Assembly (NCBI GenBank): GCA_004283105.1
Contig: SHLN01000002.1
Coordinates: 1 to 30,650 of the forward strand
Direction: 5' to 3'
DNA: 30,650 nucleotides
Source of the DNA: Acidimicrobiia bacterium
Lineage (GTDB): Bacteria > Actinomycetota > Acidimicrobiia > Spongiisociales > SHLN01
The notes below the pieces were generated by a model. It had not been told where the DNA came from. It was given only the letters and a program-made list of their open reading frames with translations, and searched no databases. The translations under genes and the position numbers were made by a program. Of this stretch, positions 30,424 to 30,650 are shown piece after piece. The number at the start of each line of letters is the position of its first letter. The stretch's first letter is position 1.

Positions 30424-30650
30424 ATGCAGGAGGGATTCACTGAAGCCGCCATTGCTGTTCTGCGAGGGCTCGAGCCGGGGGAGGTCGTCAGCTACGGCGA
30501 GGTCGCAGAGCAGGCCGGATTTCCCGGTGCCGCCCGCGCCGTCGGCAACCTCCTGAAGCAAACCGAGGGGCTCCCCTGGTGGCGGGTGGTCAACGCCAAC
30601 GGCCGATTGGTGCCCGGAGGCGAGGATCGCCAGGCCAAGTTGCTGAGGGC
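30424..30650 (+). CDS. Alkyltransferase-like protein (ATL), 3' end beyond window
   Basis: Seventy-five residues are visible before the window ends. They match the DNA-binding domain of O6-alkylguanine-DNA alkyltransferases: helix AIAVLRGLEPGEVVSYGEVAEQAG, the arginine-finger region AARAVGNLL, and the active-site region PWWRVVNANGRLVPGG. The alkyl-accepting Cys of the usual PCHRV is replaced by Trp (Trp52), as in ATL proteins, which bind O6-alkylguanine and pass it to nucleotide excision repair rather than repairing it themselves (known for the family). The second residue of the motif is Trp instead of the usual His, an odd feature. The ATG at 30424 fits a leaderless start. Confidence 0.88.
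   Translation, partial: MQEGFTEAAIAVLRGLEPGEVVSYGEVAEQAGFPGAARAVGNLLKQTEGLPWWRVVNANGRLVPGGEDRQAKLLR

Overview
The window is a 30.65 kb piece of a GC-rich, gene-dense bacterial chromosome, most likely from the Actinomycetota, perhaps an acidimicrobiian-type lineage (inference, not proven). The signs are high GC in coding regions, a mycobacterial-type LexA box (TCGAACATATGTTCGA) in front of dinB, many genes with a -10 hexamer only 6-9 bases before the start codon (the leaderless arrangement common in actinobacteria), an Eis-like acetyltransferase, and a GbsR/MarR-ABC-FtsX cassette. No rRNA, tRNA, CRISPR array, integrase or recognised insertion sequence was seen.

Layout. 130-2529 (- strand): a short-chain dehydrogenase and a metallo-beta-lactamase/double rhodanese protein. 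2622-6197: a small Cys/His protein, then a glycan cassette of GT2 glycosyltransferase, flippase-like membrane protein and, convergent with a 27-bp overlap, a sulfotransferase. 6205-9928 (-): DUF885 peptidase-like protein, MFS exporter, LysE-type exporter. 10016-10424: two small genes (RemA-like; a four-cysteine protein). 10668-13519 (-): an operon of Bcr/CflA-like MFS, crotonase and alpha/beta hydrolase. 13664-15039 (+): ECF sigma factor, a 17-codon micro-ORF and a membrane-anchored partner, closed by a hairpin terminator. 15219-19561 (+): a 45-aa Cys peptide, YbdK-like carboxylate-amine ligase, RtcB RNA ligase, acyl-CoA dehydrogenase. 19656-22110 (-): the two tyrosine-catabolism dioxygenases HppD and HmgA. 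22177-24684 (-): Eis-like acetyltransferase and SOS-controlled DinB. 24885-28483 (+): GbsR/MarR regulator, ABC ATPase and FtsX-type permease. 28500-28859 (-): a four-helix-bundle (S23/IVP/Avd-like) gene. 28936-30650: DUF5996 protein, DoxX protein and the start of an alkyltransferase-like gene.

The most unusual content is intergenic. Seven short arrays with a strict 7-base period, built on several different heptamers, sit between genes at 1-14, 1154-1195, 10542-10590, 19599-19619, 24783-24810, 28483-28510 and 28909-28936. The last two are exactly 28 bp each, lie in inverted orientation and bracket the four-helix-bundle gene. The stop codon of that gene lies inside one array, and a 21-bp near-palindrome abuts its start codon. 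Each outer array edge coincides with the TAG stop codon of a flanking convergent gene. Together this looks like a compact genetic element with terminal inverted heptamer arrays, about 458 bp long. A solo array of the same heptamer family lies at 10542-10590. This is the best candidate for an undescribed system here.

The other genes form ordinary housekeeping and accessory modules: aromatic amino-acid breakdown, fatty-acid oxidation, RNA repair, SOS mutagenesis, drug or solute export, and cell-surface glycan modification. Several very small Cys-rich proteins are readable between them.
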